From contig OX638371.1 of the NCBI GenBank assembly GCA_951812925.1, positions 82,035,697-82,099,696 on the forward strand: a stretch of DNA of 64,000 bases. Reading direction: 5' to 3'. Position 1 is the stretch's first letter. Each line of letters opens with the position of its first letter. This document shows positions 43,506-56,600 of the stretch, in pieces. Source of the DNA: Calliopum simillimum. Its lineage: Eukaryota > Arthropoda > Insecta > Diptera > Lauxaniidae. The notes below the pieces were generated by a model. It saw nothing but the letters and a program-made list of their open reading frames with translations, did no database searches and was not told the DNA's origin. A program made the translations under genes and the position numbers.

Positions 43506-44760
43506 ATTTCAAAAACGAAAAACCAATGCCAATAACAATTGCAGCAGGAACTAACAAACATACCAATAACAAAAGAAGAAACGATCGAATCGAATTGATA
43601 TATAAAATGAAATATTGCATACAATAAAACTTTAAAAATGGACTCGAATTATGACACAATGAAGATATAATAGGACGCCATTTTATTCGTTGACATAAAC
43701 ACAAAAAAATTTTTTATAAAGAAAAATTAAGCAAAATTTTAACTTTGTTAAATATTTAAGTAGAAGTTTTCAATTTTTATTTTTTTTTTTTTTTTACAAA
43801 ACAACTTGAAAGTTTTATATTATATTTTAAACATTTCTATAAGATAACTTCAAGTATTTAGTTAAGTGCTATGTAATAATTCAATTATGTATTACGAAAG
43901 CTAAAATTTTACATAATTTTGGTTTGAACGAAACCACTCTGTACATCACATGCTAAGTAAGAAAATTATTTTTTAAATAACTATCAAACAATATACCATA
44001 GTTATATCAACAATAATGCATCAGTTCAGAATTCAATTACTGAAGTACCCGTCGTACTCTAAATAAAACTGTGTGAAATTTCACAGATATACACCCATAT
44101 TCCCAATTGTCGTTTCTATTTCGTTTCTGAGGCGTTTTAGTTTTTTTCGTCGTCTCGTATATAAATTTGGAGTCTGGAAATATATTGAAACGACGAGGAG
44201 TGTTTATCAAGCGATTAGGAACACGAAGCATATGTTAGTTTGCTTCGTTTTCCTAGCCCCTCGATAAAATCTCCTCGTCGTTCCTATGTATTGAAAAATA
44301 TGGAAATATATTGGAACGACGAGGGGTGGTTATCGAAGGGTCAGAAAAACGATGATAAGTGTTATTGCTTCGTTTTCTTAACCTTTCTATAAACACCTCT
44401 CATCGATCCAATATATTTACAGGCCCCAAATTTAGAAACAGGGCGACGATAAGAACTAAAACGCCTCAGAAACGAAATAGAAACGACAATTGGGAATAGG
44501 GCCGGCACAGTTTGTGTCAAGTTTAATATAATTTTATTTAGTGTGTACACATCATTTTACATTTCCGACCTTGCGAAAGATGCATTCAATTTAGTTGTTC
44601 TTTTTTTTTATCATCTCTTTAGTTTTAGATATGTATACACTAGCTTTAAGAAAACTGTTATAAATGTTGTAAATTAACACATGAATAATTTAGTTAGTTT
44701 AGTAGTTTGTAAATTTTTTGAAATATTTATAATAAATAAAATTGAACGAATCAATATATA
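43506..44760 (+). other. Tetraspanin 3' UTR with poly(A) signals
   Basis: AATAAA occurs 118 bases after the stop codon at 43623-43628 and again as AATAAATAAA at 44731-44740. Either could end the transcript; the longer form would include the MITE at 44098-44498. Confidence 0.5.
44098..44498. mobile_element. 401-bp foldback MITE
   Basis: Starts TATTCCCAATTGTCGTTTCT, continues TTTCGTTTCTGAGGCG, and ends with the exact inverse; the outer inverted repeat spans at least 45 bp. GACGAGG and GCTTCGTTTTC sequences are mirrored further inside. A clear target duplication was not seen. Mirror-image frames at 44073-44267 and 44362-44550 are not genes. Confidence 0.75.
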
Positions 44761-44924
44761 ACAGAAAGAAATTTGTAAAAAATCCGTATTTTATTTAACC
44801 CTGTTGACGAAGTAAGTATAAGCAATTGCTGGATAAGAAATAATACGTATTATGAACTAAGAAAAACAACGCCTACCTTAAGTAAGAAGATTAAGCACGA
44901 TGCCTGAATGAAAGAGAATATAAG

Positions 44925-45160
44925 TATTCTTGATCAGTGGCACCTCCTGAGTCGATATAGCCATGTCCGTTTGTCTGGCTGGGTGTCTGTCCGTGGAAAT
45001 ATTTTTAATGAGAAAACTAAGCAAGATAATTCGATGAAATATGGAGCACTTCCTCCGTCATTGAAGTTAGCTCCTGGGATTGAAAAAGAGCGAAATCAGT
45101 CAACGGACACGCCAACCGCCCAAATAAAAGTGCAATTTTTTGTGTATAATTCACGTTAAG
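44925..45160 (+). mobile_element. Fragment of the HINE-like family
   Basis: CTTGATCAGTGGCACCTCC, CGATATAGCCATGTCCGT, GCAAGATAATTCGATGAA and CAACGGACACGCC match the 5' half of copy B in order. Both termini, including the 3' hairpin, are missing. Confidence 0.7.
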
Positions 45161-46341
45161 GCAGCCAAAAAAATAGTTATGCCAGCCAAAAAAAAAAAAA
45201 AGTCGGCCGGATTTTTTCTGAATGTTTATGAAATAAGCATGAATTTATATAAAATTGATCAAAATCCGCGATGGCGGTAAAACATTGTGAAAATTTTATA
45301 ACACCTACATAATTTATTTGTAAATATTTCCGGCTAATTAAATCGACGCTGACCAAGCTTATTCGTCTTAGTATAACTACTATTTTTAATCAAAAATTTT
45401 CAAACCCGCGATGACGGGGCTTTAAGTATTGTCGGCTCCCGCACTATAATGAATGGAACACAAATCTTTTACAGTAAATAAATATATATTTAGCATCAAT
45501 AGCAATTTTTGCATACATATTTGTACATATACTTATGATTAAGTAAATTAGAGTACTGCAGCATATAAACAATTTATGACTGCAGGAAATCTTGTCGCTT
45601 TTGTTTTTTTATATAAAAATTCAAATATGTTTATTCTGCAGTACTGAATTAGGTAGTTAAGGAATATAAACAATTTTTTTGATAATACATGTATTGGAAA
45701 TGTTTGAAATGTAAAGCTTTAACATTAAAAGTACATAGAGGGAGCGTTTTTAAATTCGTGGAATTGGGGAAAAAGATAAAAAATACAAATTCAAAATAAT
45801 TTTTCTTTATTTACCTGCAACTTGTTGCACAGTTTTTAAATATTCCAATTAGGTTGTGTTTACCTCCATTAAAAAAAAAAATGTTTTATCTTTGTCCGTT
45901 AATTACGTCCTTTTTACTTTTTCATTGCAAATTAATTTATTCCCACGCAGTTTTTTCCTTTTTTTTTTGTTGGGGAATAAGTAACAACCATTTCGGATCC
46001 AGGTTAATCAATTTCTTTGCTCCTTGTTTTATGTCTTCTCTCGAATGAGAATTGTGCAATTATTTTAAAGCTTGACATTCATACTAGGAACGAGTCCTTT
46101 GATCACGTTACTACCTAAGAGAGCTTAAGAATTACAATCCAACCCCGCCATTCTATGAACTTAAAAACGCACTCTTGAACATATATATGTTTAAGTTTGA
46201 TCAGATAAAGCTCAGGAAAACTCGGTGAAGTAAAAAAAAGTCTTATAATAATATACATCACAAATACAGTTTTATACTAAAATAATAACATTTTGCATAT
46301 ATGTTTGTATAACGGGAAGAATACTAAACATTAAAATTACA
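45161..46341. other. Intergenic sequence between convergent genes
   Basis: AT-rich, with no frame or element recognised. Confidence 0.4.
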
Positions 46342-46501
46342 AACCCATTAACTCATTAATGCCAAACGGGTACCACGGCAGATAGAAGGCTGAAATGTTC
46401 AGGAATTAGCCATCTGGGCTCAAACTATTGTATATTTGTGGAACAAAATTTTGCTAAGCAAAATTGGTGCTATATGACACCGCTTGGCATTAATGGGTTA
46501 A
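46342..46501. mobile_element. Small MITE, piggyBac-like right end
   Basis: CATTAATGCCAAACGG at left mirrors CCGCTTGGCATTAATG at right with one mismatch. The right end reads GGGTTAA, so TTAA is present there; the left TTAA is not intact. CCC next to TTAA suggests a piggyBac-type MITE, but weakly. Confidence 0.45.
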
Positions 46502-46881
46502 CATATGCTACATATCAAACCGTAAATCAATAGTTGACACTCTTATAACCAAATTAACTTTATTTGCTTATTGTTGAAAACTTATATTTGAATTCTTTAT
46601 GTGTAAAAAAAGGAAAGATAAAATCGTTTTTGCTGCGCAAGCTGTAGAGTCAAAAGCTGTAGGCTTTTGTTAGGAATAAGTGTAGTTTTTCTTTTAAATA
46701 CATAGATATGTTTTGTTAAGTGTAGCAAGTAATTTGCTTTGTTTAGTAGTAGGTGTACAGTATACTCTGAGCGAGCTGAACCATGGGTGCTGTGAACAGA
46801 ATGTTACGGGTAAATGTGAGCAATAAAGCAAATTAAGAGAAGAAAACAACTAGTCCTTGTTAAAATTAGGCCACTCTACAC

Positions 46882-47298
46882 TAGAGCTGGGCCGTGTTTT
46901 TTTTTTTTTTTTTTTTTTGCCAGTGCCTTTTCTCTTCGGCGATGGGCTCGGGCCTTGAAATCGAGTTTTGTGCGGGCCCAGGCCTAGCCCCAAAAGCCCG
47001 AATTAGATGCATGTAAATCGCACGAAGGTTGGAGAAGCATTAACTTGGAAAAAATTCTGTTCTTACATAAAAATGGAAGGCAAGTCCAACAAAAAGTTTA
47101 ATTAGATTCGACCAAAAAACTCATAATCAATAAGCTACAATTTTCTTCTTTTTTTTAAATCATAAAAAAAGTATGGTAGTATCGAGCTGGGTTCGGTCTT
47201 CGTAAAAAAAAACCGGCGGGCCCTCGCCTTTTTTTCAAGTGCTTGTTTTGTGTTCGTGCCGGGCCGAACCACAAAAATTAGGCCCACGCCCACGTCTA
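46882..47298. mobile_element. hAT MITE, copy 2 (417 bp)
   Basis: Starts TAGAGCTGGGC and ends GCCCACGTCTA, an imperfect inverted repeat, between perfect 8-bp duplications CTCTACAC (46874-46881 and 47299-47306). GC-rich GGGCCC patches and CACGAAGGTTGG match copy 1. No coding. It lies in the intergenic gap between the two convergent genes. Confidence 0.85.
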
Positions 47299-47662
47299 CT
47301 CTACACAGTGTACACTGTAGTAGTAAAATTTAAAATTTTTAATAAGAAGTATAGACATGAAAAGACGCGATTTTAAAGAGTTGCTTTGGATTATAGAGGA
47401 ATAAGAATAAATGGAACGTCATATCAAATATGTATAATAATTCTTTACACATATATATAAGTTTATATATTTTATATCATATATCATTAAATTAAATTAA
47501 ATTTAAATTTTGGTATAAGTTTTGAATTCTAAACAACTCAATTGAACTCCAATTTTACCGGTTAGCAAACTGCGCTTATGTGCAAATAAAAACAAAGTTA
47601 TAAAATTCTTACATAAAGTGAATAAAACTTTTTACTAGTCCAATTACTACTTTAGTTATTTA

Positions 47663-50600
47663 TCACTCGTTCTCTGTGTAAGTTGATTGACCCAAAAGTG
47701 GTATCACCACATCAACCATATTGGGATAAACCAAAAATTTGTTCACCTCCTCACAAAGTTTATTTTCAATCACATTTGTGACAATACTCCAATCAACAGA
47801 TTTTTCACCAAATGCCGGTTTCGCTGATATCCAGAGACGCGGCGGGCCACGAAAACTAAAAATACATTTTTTATTTGCAATTTGATTGGATTGGATTTTT
47901 ATTTAAATGCATGAGTTTCAACTTACGCTAACCAGACACGATCCGATGGAGGCGGTGGTATGTTTATAGTTGCACGTGCCACCAAACCTTTAAGTTCAAC
48001 ACGGAGAGTTATATTTGATTTCATGTTTTCCATAGCGCGTTGTACGTACGACAACTCGGTGGCATATTGAAAAAAGTTTGATGCAGCAAAACGATCGACA
48101 ATTCTGAAAATTCGGCGGGCATTACCCTGCGATGGATTGCGAACGTTGAATCTAAAAAATAATTATAATTTATATTCATTTGCATTACGTGATAGTCACA
48201 TTTTTTGAATTCTTTTTAAGTATCTTATTTTATTTCAAATATTTAAGCAAAAAAATGAGCAAATACATTTTATTATACGTATGGTTTTTATTAAAACATG
48301 GCAAATTTTCAGACATGAAACTTAAATGCAAATTGAAATATTCACAGAGAAGTTCGCGTCGATGGTGAGTGGATCGCATTAATCCTATGGCTGATGATGA
48401 AACAATCAATCGAAAGTCGTGTCGAATTCTCATTGCAGCCTACAGCAAAATATGAATTCGATGGAATTTTCAACGATCAATAAGAGTGCATTGATTACGC
48501 CAACAACAGGCACTCAGATATGCAAAATAAACTGTAAGAACTTGGAATCGCAAAGGTCGGCTTGAAAATCAATGCATTTAGGACGAAAATTATGAAACTT
48601 AACCCGACAATGACATTGACATTTACACGTTTTAAGGTTTGTCATCATTACCTTTTTCATCGAACAGGAATAAAATGTTTTTTTAAAACTTTAAAGGACT
48701 AATGGAAACTTTTTCTTTCATATTTTTTATAACTTTTTCTTGGCTTTGCGACTTCAAACATTTTTTCGGTCAATAGACCTGTCAAACTAGATATGCTTTT
48801 TCCAATAATACTAAGGTACATTAAACCAATCGATAGAGAATTTACCCCTGAACAACATATCACAATGGGTCTTCGCAATTTTTCCGGGAAGTTATGTAAA
48901 CTGGGGTTTTCTACGTGAAGTGCCAAGTAAAAAATGTCCAAGTTTCCGATTTTAGTAATATTTGTTTATGTTATACGTATGTCTATGTGTCCTCGATCCA
49001 GATACATATAAAATATTTTACAATTTTTCGTAGTTCCATTTTTCGAAATTTGCAAAACCTTCGGACAAAAGAAACGTCATCGATTCAGTCCCTGTTTCTT
49101 TACCTAAATCTCAACCGATTTGATTGATTTTTTTTTTTTGTTGGAAAGTTTGTAAGAAGGAGCAGTGCATAGGACTATATCTTTTTTAAAAGTGGACGGT
49201 GCCACGCCCCTAAATAGAAAAAACGCTCTCACGGCTAAACCACTGCATCGATTTTTACGAAATTTGGTATGGACATATGGTAGGCACTAAGAAACGATAA
49301 CATGACCATTATGTTTTTCACTAAGCGGTGCCACTCCCCTTAATGGAAAAACACTTTCACGGCTAAACCACTACATTGATTTTTTTTAAATTGGGTATAC
49401 AGATAGGGCTAACCAGATTCCTAAGGAAGAATATTAAAAGCTTTTTGTGTTTTATCGACCAAGGCTTTATAGTCAGATCGAAATGGTCGAACTTCGGCCA
49501 CAAGGCGAACTCTAGTAATATGAATTGTGCGATATTTTGTTAGAAATTAATAAATTTGGGCTTTGTTTTCACGAAAAGTTTACTTGATGATGCATTAAGT
49601 TAAAACTAGTAAGGGTGTTACCTTTGGCATGGCCAAACATTAAATACCCTACACAGCAGTATTTTCAAAGTTTTGCTTATATGGAAGGTGCTACGCCCTC
49701 TTGTTTAAATTCACTCAGTTTTTTCTCAGAGTTTGAATTTATAGTTCTTAGCATTTGAGTAAAATTTAGTTTGATTATCTCAAAAAACGCTTTCAGTATA
49801 GCGTTTTGAAGTTTTTGCTTCTATGGGAGGTGCCACGCCCTCTTGTCCGAATTCTCCTGGTTTTTGTTTAGAGCTTGCGCTTACAATTCGTAGTACTTAT
49901 GTGTATTTTGGTTGCATTATCGTGAAAAAAACTCAAAAAGTTGCATTTTGAATATATTTTATGTATGGGCGGTAGGCGTGTCCGTTGATCGATTTCGCTC
50001 ATTTTCAATCCCCCGAGCTAACTTTGACGCCGAAGGCTGTGCACTAAATTTCAATGAATTATCTTGCTTAGTTTTCCCAAAAAGTGTATTTCCACACACA
50101 GCCAGACAGCCAGCCACCCAGCCAGACAGACGGACATGGCTATATCGACTCAGAAGGTGACGCTGATCAAGAATGTATACTTTTCTATATCTGCCACGCC
50201 TCTTTCTCTGCGTTACAAACGGAAGGACAAAGTGAATATACCCTGGGTGTAGGGTATAAAAAATTATATCGGTCAAATAACCGATTAAGGGCTTTTGAAA
50301 CTATTTTGTAGATTTTTTTATGCTTTCCGGAGCATCTACCGATTTTGGGTGAACAGAGCGTTTATAGCCGGAGAGCCAGCGCTTAAAAACAACTTTGCGT
50401 TTCTAAAAGCTGAATTTTTTACAGTTGGTTATAGTAATTGTGTACATCAATAATCTGTCGGTCAGTCAAGCGAACTGCAGAACAGGCGGCTGCTATATGG
50501 CCTCAAACATGTAAAATTTCGATTTTTCTGCAATCAATTTCTAAAAGCTGAAACTTCTTATACACGTTATATAATGCATACAAATAACATTTTTGTCGGT

Positions 50601-53600
50601 CAGTCAGTTGAACGTTAGAACGGGGCTAGTCAGCACGCCCCAATATATGTGCAATAAATGAATCAAGTCAAAATTATTTCTAAAAGCTGAAATTTTTTTT
50701 AGGGGTACTTTATTGTATATTAACCACAAATAAAGCAGTCAGTCAGCTATATTGTAGAACAATCTCCGTCACCAAGCTCAACAAAGCAAAAAAAAATCGT
50801 TACTAAAAGCTGAAAATTTTTTTCGGGCTAAAAAAAAAATTCGTTTCTAAAAGCTGAAATTTTTATTAGGGATACTTTATTATATATTAACCACAAATAA
50901 ATCAGTCAGTCAACTATGATGTAGAACAATCTCCGTCAGGAAGCTTAACAAAACAAAAAACAATGGTTTTGAAAAGCTGAAATTTATTTTAGGGGTACTT
51001 GATTGTATATTAACCACAAATAAATCAGTCAGTCAACTATATTGTAGAACAATCTTTGTCAGCAAGCTCAACAAAACAAAAAACAATGGTTTTTAAAAGC
51101 TGAAAATTTTTTAGGGGTACTTGATTCTATAATAACCACAAATAATTCAGTCAGTCAACTATATTGTAGAACAATCTCCGTCAGCAAGCTCAACAAAACA
51201 AAAAAAAAAATGGTTTTTAAAAGCTGAAATTTATTTTAGGGGTACTTGATTGTATATTAACCACAAATAATTCAGTCAGTCAACTTTATTGTAGAACAAT
51301 CTTTGTCAGCAAGCTCAACAAAACAAAAAACAATTTCGGCTTTTAAAAACCATTGTTTTTTGTTTTGTTGAGCTTGCTGACAAAGATTGTTCTACACTAT
51401 AGTTGACTGACTGAATTATTTGTGGTTAATATACATTCAAGTACCTCTAAAAAAAATTTCAGCTTTTAAAAACCATTGTTTTTTGTTTTGTTGAGCTTCC
51501 TGACGGAGATTGTTCTACATTATAGTTGACTGACTGATTTATTTGTGGTTAATATACAATAAAGTACCCCTAATAAAAATTTCAGCTTTTAGAAACCATT
51601 TTTGTTTGTTTTGTTGAGCTTGCTGACAAAGATTGTTCTACACTATAGTTGACTGACTGAATTATTTGTGATTAATATACAATCAAGTACCCCTAAAAAA
51701 AATTTCAGCTTTTAAAAACCATTTTTTTTTGTTTTGTTGAGCTTGCTGACAAAGGTAGTTCTACAATATAGTTGACTGATTGATTTATTTGTGGTTAATA
51801 TACAATCAAGTACCCCTAAAAAAAAATTCAGCTTTTAAAAACCATTGTTTTTTGTTTTGTTAAGCTTCCTGACGGAGATTGTTCTACAATATAGTTGACT
51901 GATTGATTTATTTGTGGTTAATATACAATAAAGTACCCCTAATAAAAATTTCAGCTTTTAAAAACCATTTTTTTTTGTTTTGTTGAGCTTGCTGACAAAG
52001 ATTGTTCTACAATATAGTTGACTGATTTATTTATTTGTGGTTAATATACAATAAAGTACCCCTAATAAAAATTTCAGCTCTTAAAAACCATTTTTTTTTT
52101 TTTTTTTTTTGTTTTGTTGAGCTTGCTGACAAAGATTGTTCTACAATATAGTTGACTGATTGATTTATTTGTGGTTAATATACAATAAAGTACCCCTAAT
52201 AAAAATTTCAGCTCTTAAAAACCATTTTTTTTTTTTTTTTTTTGTTTTGTTGAGCTTGCTGACAAAGATTGTTCTACAATATAGTTGACTGATTGATTTA
52301 TTTGTGGTTAATATACAATAAAGTACCCCTAATAAAAATTTCAGCTTTTAAAAACCATTTTTTTTTTGTTTTGTTGAGCTTGCTGACAAAGATTGTTCTA
52401 CAATATAGTTGACTGATTGATTTATTTGTGGTTAATATACAATAAAGTACCCCTAATAAAAATTTCAGCTTTTAAAAACCATTTTTTTTTTGTTTTGTTG
52501 AGCTTGCTGACAAAGATTGTTCTACAATATAGTTGACTGATTGATTTATTTGTGGTTAATATACAATAAAGTACCCCTAATAAAAATTTCAGCTCTTAAA
52601 AACCATTTTTTTTTTTTTTTTTTTTGTTTTGTTGAGCTTGCTGACAAAGATTGTTCTACAATATAGTTGACTGATTGATTTATTTGTGGTTAATATACAA
52701 TAAAGTACCCCTAATAAAAATTTCAGCTTTTAAAAACCATTTTTTTTTGTTTTGTTGAGCTTGCTGACAAAGATTGTTCTACAATATAGTTGACTGATTG
52801 ATTTATTTGTGGTTAATATACAATAAAGTACCCCTAATAAAAATTTCAGCTTTTAAAAACCATTTTTTTTTGTTTTGTTGAGCTTGCTGACAAAGATTGT
52901 TCTACAATATAGTTGACTGATTGATTTATTTGTGGTTAATATACAATCAAGTACCCCTAAAAAAAATTTCAGCTTTTAAAAACCATTTTTTTTTTGTTTT
53001 GTTGAGCTTGCTGACAAAGGTTGTTCTACAATATAGTTGACTGACTGATTTATTTGTGGTTAATATACAATCAAGTACCCCTAAAATAAATTTCAGCTTT
53101 TAAAAACCATTGTTTTTTGTTTTGTTGAGCTTCCTGACGGAGATTGTTCTACATTATAGTTGACTGACTGAATTATTTGTGGTTAATATACAATCAAGTA
53201 CCCCTAAAAAAAATTTCAGCTTTTAAAAACCATTGTTTTTTTTTTTTTTTGTTGAGCTTCCTGACGGAGATTGTTCTACATTATAGTTGACTGACTGAAT
53301 TATTTGTGGTTAATGTACAATCAAGTACCCCTAAAAAAAATTTCAGCTTTTAAAAACCATTGTTTTTTGTTTTGTTGAGCTTCCTGACGGAGATTGTTCT
53401 ACATTATAGTTGACTGACTGAATTATTTGTGGTTAATATACAATCAAGTACCCCTAAAATAAATTTCAGCTTTTAAAAACCATTGTTTTTTTTTTTGTTG
53501 AGCTTCCTGACGGAGATTGTTCTACATTATAGTTGACTGACTGAATTATTTGTGGTTAATATACAATAAAGTACCCCTAAAAAAAATTTCAGCTTTTAGA

Positions 53601-56600
53601 AATAATTTTGACTTGATTCATTTATTGCACATATATTGGGGCGTGCTGACTAGCCCCGTTCTAACGTTCAACTGACTGACCGACAAAAATGTTATTTGTA
53701 TACATTATATAACGTGTATAAGAAGTTTCAGCTTTTAGAAATTGATTGCAGAAAAATCGAAATTTTACATGTTTGAGGCCATATAGCAGCCGCCTGTTCT
53801 ACAGTTCGCTTGACTGACCGACAGATTATTGATGTACACAATTACTATAACCAACTGTAAAAAATTCAGCTTTTAGAAACGCAAAGTTGTTTTTAGGCGC
53901 TGGCTCTCCGGCTCACAGTGCTGCGATAGAAGGCATTTGCGTAAAAATTTTTTGTTCAAATTTAAAATTTTTTTTATGCCATTCCACAGCAAATAGTCCA
54001 ATTAAGAAATCCCCTGAAAATTTTTGAAAACTAGTGTGATTTGTAAGTGTTACAGCTTGTTAAAGTCGAACTTTTTTTCGAAAAAAAAATATTTAAGAAA
54101 ATTTGCTAATCGCAGAACTTTTTAAAAATAATTGCTGCTCCTAAACCTCAAAAGCAATTGTTATAAAATAAAATGCATATGAAAGCCTACATACCCATTT
54201 ATTTTTAATATTTTTTGTATGCCAATTTGATTAGCCAAATTAAAGTTATTTTAAAAGATATAAAAAAAATTTCTCAAATATTCAAAACCGGAAAATGCTA
54301 ATTTTCTTTAGAGCAGGAAAAAAAAAGACGGGACTTGCGGGCATTGTTCTTAAACGTACAAATAGTACAGATTCCATATTTTAAGATAGGAAGAATTCAC
54401 AACCCCGTTTTTCCCCGTTTACTTTAAATATTCATCTGAATATCCCGTATTTACGTAAAAATCAATGATTTTATAAAATTTACACCACAAAATTTTTTTC
54501 AAATGCTTTTGAATTTTTTTAAATTTGATTTTTTTTTACAGCATACTTTTATATGTCAAAAACACATTGAACTATAAAATTTTAATATGGTTTTTTACAG
54601 CCTAAAAGCATGCACAAACATTTTTTCCAGTTAACTTTCGTGGTTTTATTTATTTAAATATCTTTTTTTCTATTTATTGCATTTGAAAATTAATTGCATT
54701 TCTGAAAACAACGTAAAAAAATGTATCAGTATGGTTAATCTTATTAAAATCAAACTAAAACTGTGGAAATGCCGTTCCGTTGTATGGAGTGACAGCACTG
54801 TGCGGCTATTATAATAGCACAAAATGTATATGATGTGCATTTTTTTTTTTTTTTTTAAGTGGGTAAGTCCGTAAAGAGGAGTATGAGTGTTCATAAAATC
54901 ATGTTGATTTTCAAATCGGGATATCTCATAAAAGGTTAGTGGGACGCAGAAAGTGTTCATAAGGACATTCATAGGCAATTGCATGAAAAACTTTTTTCTT
55001 CTGCATATCGTTTCGGAGATATTTTGCAAAAATCGTTTTTTTTCTAAATTTTAGGATTGTCAAAAAATATCTCCTAAGCTAAGTTGCATGAAAAAAAAGG
55101 CAATACGTAGTTTTAGAACAAGGAATTCTCTAAAATAGGTACTTCTTAGTTTTTAAATTTTTTTTCTTTTTGATTCGACTCTCCGCTCATGAGTCTGCCA
55201 TATTTTAAATAGGATATCTCCTAAAAAAAACAAAAACTTTTGATTTAAATTCCTTTTTCTCGAAAACTTATTTTCACACGTTAAGTATGTTTTCACAAAA
55301 CAAGTCACATCCCAACAAACAATTTTATAACCTTTTCAATTCATACGCTTGGAAAAAGTTAATTTTCAAAAGTTTTCATAACCAATTTTCAAATGTTTGG
55401 AAAATGTTATTTTTTTAAAATTTTATCAATTGTTTTGCAAGGTAAAAAACAACAATTGGAAAAATCTTTGTTTCCAAAAGTTTTTATAATCGTTTTCCAA
55501 ACTTACGAAAAATTTTGTATTTTATTTTTTCAATGACTTATCGAACTAAGTAAAACACAAGGTCGAACACGTTAGGTCGGTGGATAAGATTGTCGACTCA
55601 TAACTTGGATTCTCGGTAAACAAAACTTTTTTTTTTTTATTCTTAATTATATATAAAAATGTTTAGAAAATGTTGTTTAATGAACTTAATAAACACTAAC
55701 AAAATGTTAAGTGAAAAGTAAAAAAAAAAAAACAATTTAAAAATATTGAATAAAAAAATTTGAAAAATATTGTATAAAATCATTTACAAATGAATTTCAC
55801 AAGCTTGCTATGAAGGGTACATTTTCGATTAATAAATAATTAAAATTCAAGAATTTCCGAACATTTAGCAAGTTAAATTTCAAACGAAATGTTTGCTTCA
55901 ATAAGCGTATAATAAGTTATTTTCCAAACGTTTTTACTTGTTGGGATATGGTTGATTTTAAGTTCGGAGGAGGAGGGATGGCAATTTGTTACGAAGGGAG
56001 GCAGGGAGGGAGGGGTCATTTTAATTGGTCGAAATATGCGTTACGTAATATGACACCCTCTTTCCGACTTTTGCAGGTAATCATGAAATTTTAAAAACTT
56101 TTTTTTTTTTTTTTTTAAATCAGTCTATTGTACAGTATACAAAAACTTGTCAAATATCCAATTAATAAATAATTACAGAGTTAAATAAAATTACTAAATT
56201 TAAGTTTTACTCACTCTGCATTAGTATTGGCAATATCTGTCGCACCATGGACTGGGCTGTCGCTATCCGAACTCGAATGACCTGAACTTTCCGCATCACT
56301 ATCATAGATGGCGCTACCTGATGACTGAATATCAATTTGATGGTCATCATGTGAATAAATACTCGTTGAATTTTGTGACAAGTCATCAGAAATTATATTG
56401 ATGGGCGGTAAATTTGTTGCTGTGGGAGTTCCAGTACCTGGTGTATCTGTCGTTAAATTCATATTCGCTGCAGCATTTTTAGATTGGCGTTTAAGACGCA
56501 TAAGGTTCAATCTTGTTGTCACTGTTATATGCAGCAGACCTTCATAGGTAACGTCCGCATCGACCCAGGTGCCGCGTTCATCCATTAGTGGTTGTGAAAT

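Noticed and set aside
50367..53912. CRISPR-like array
   Set aside because: The repeats are long, continuous tandem units in inverted arms with no unique spacers, and the host is an animal.
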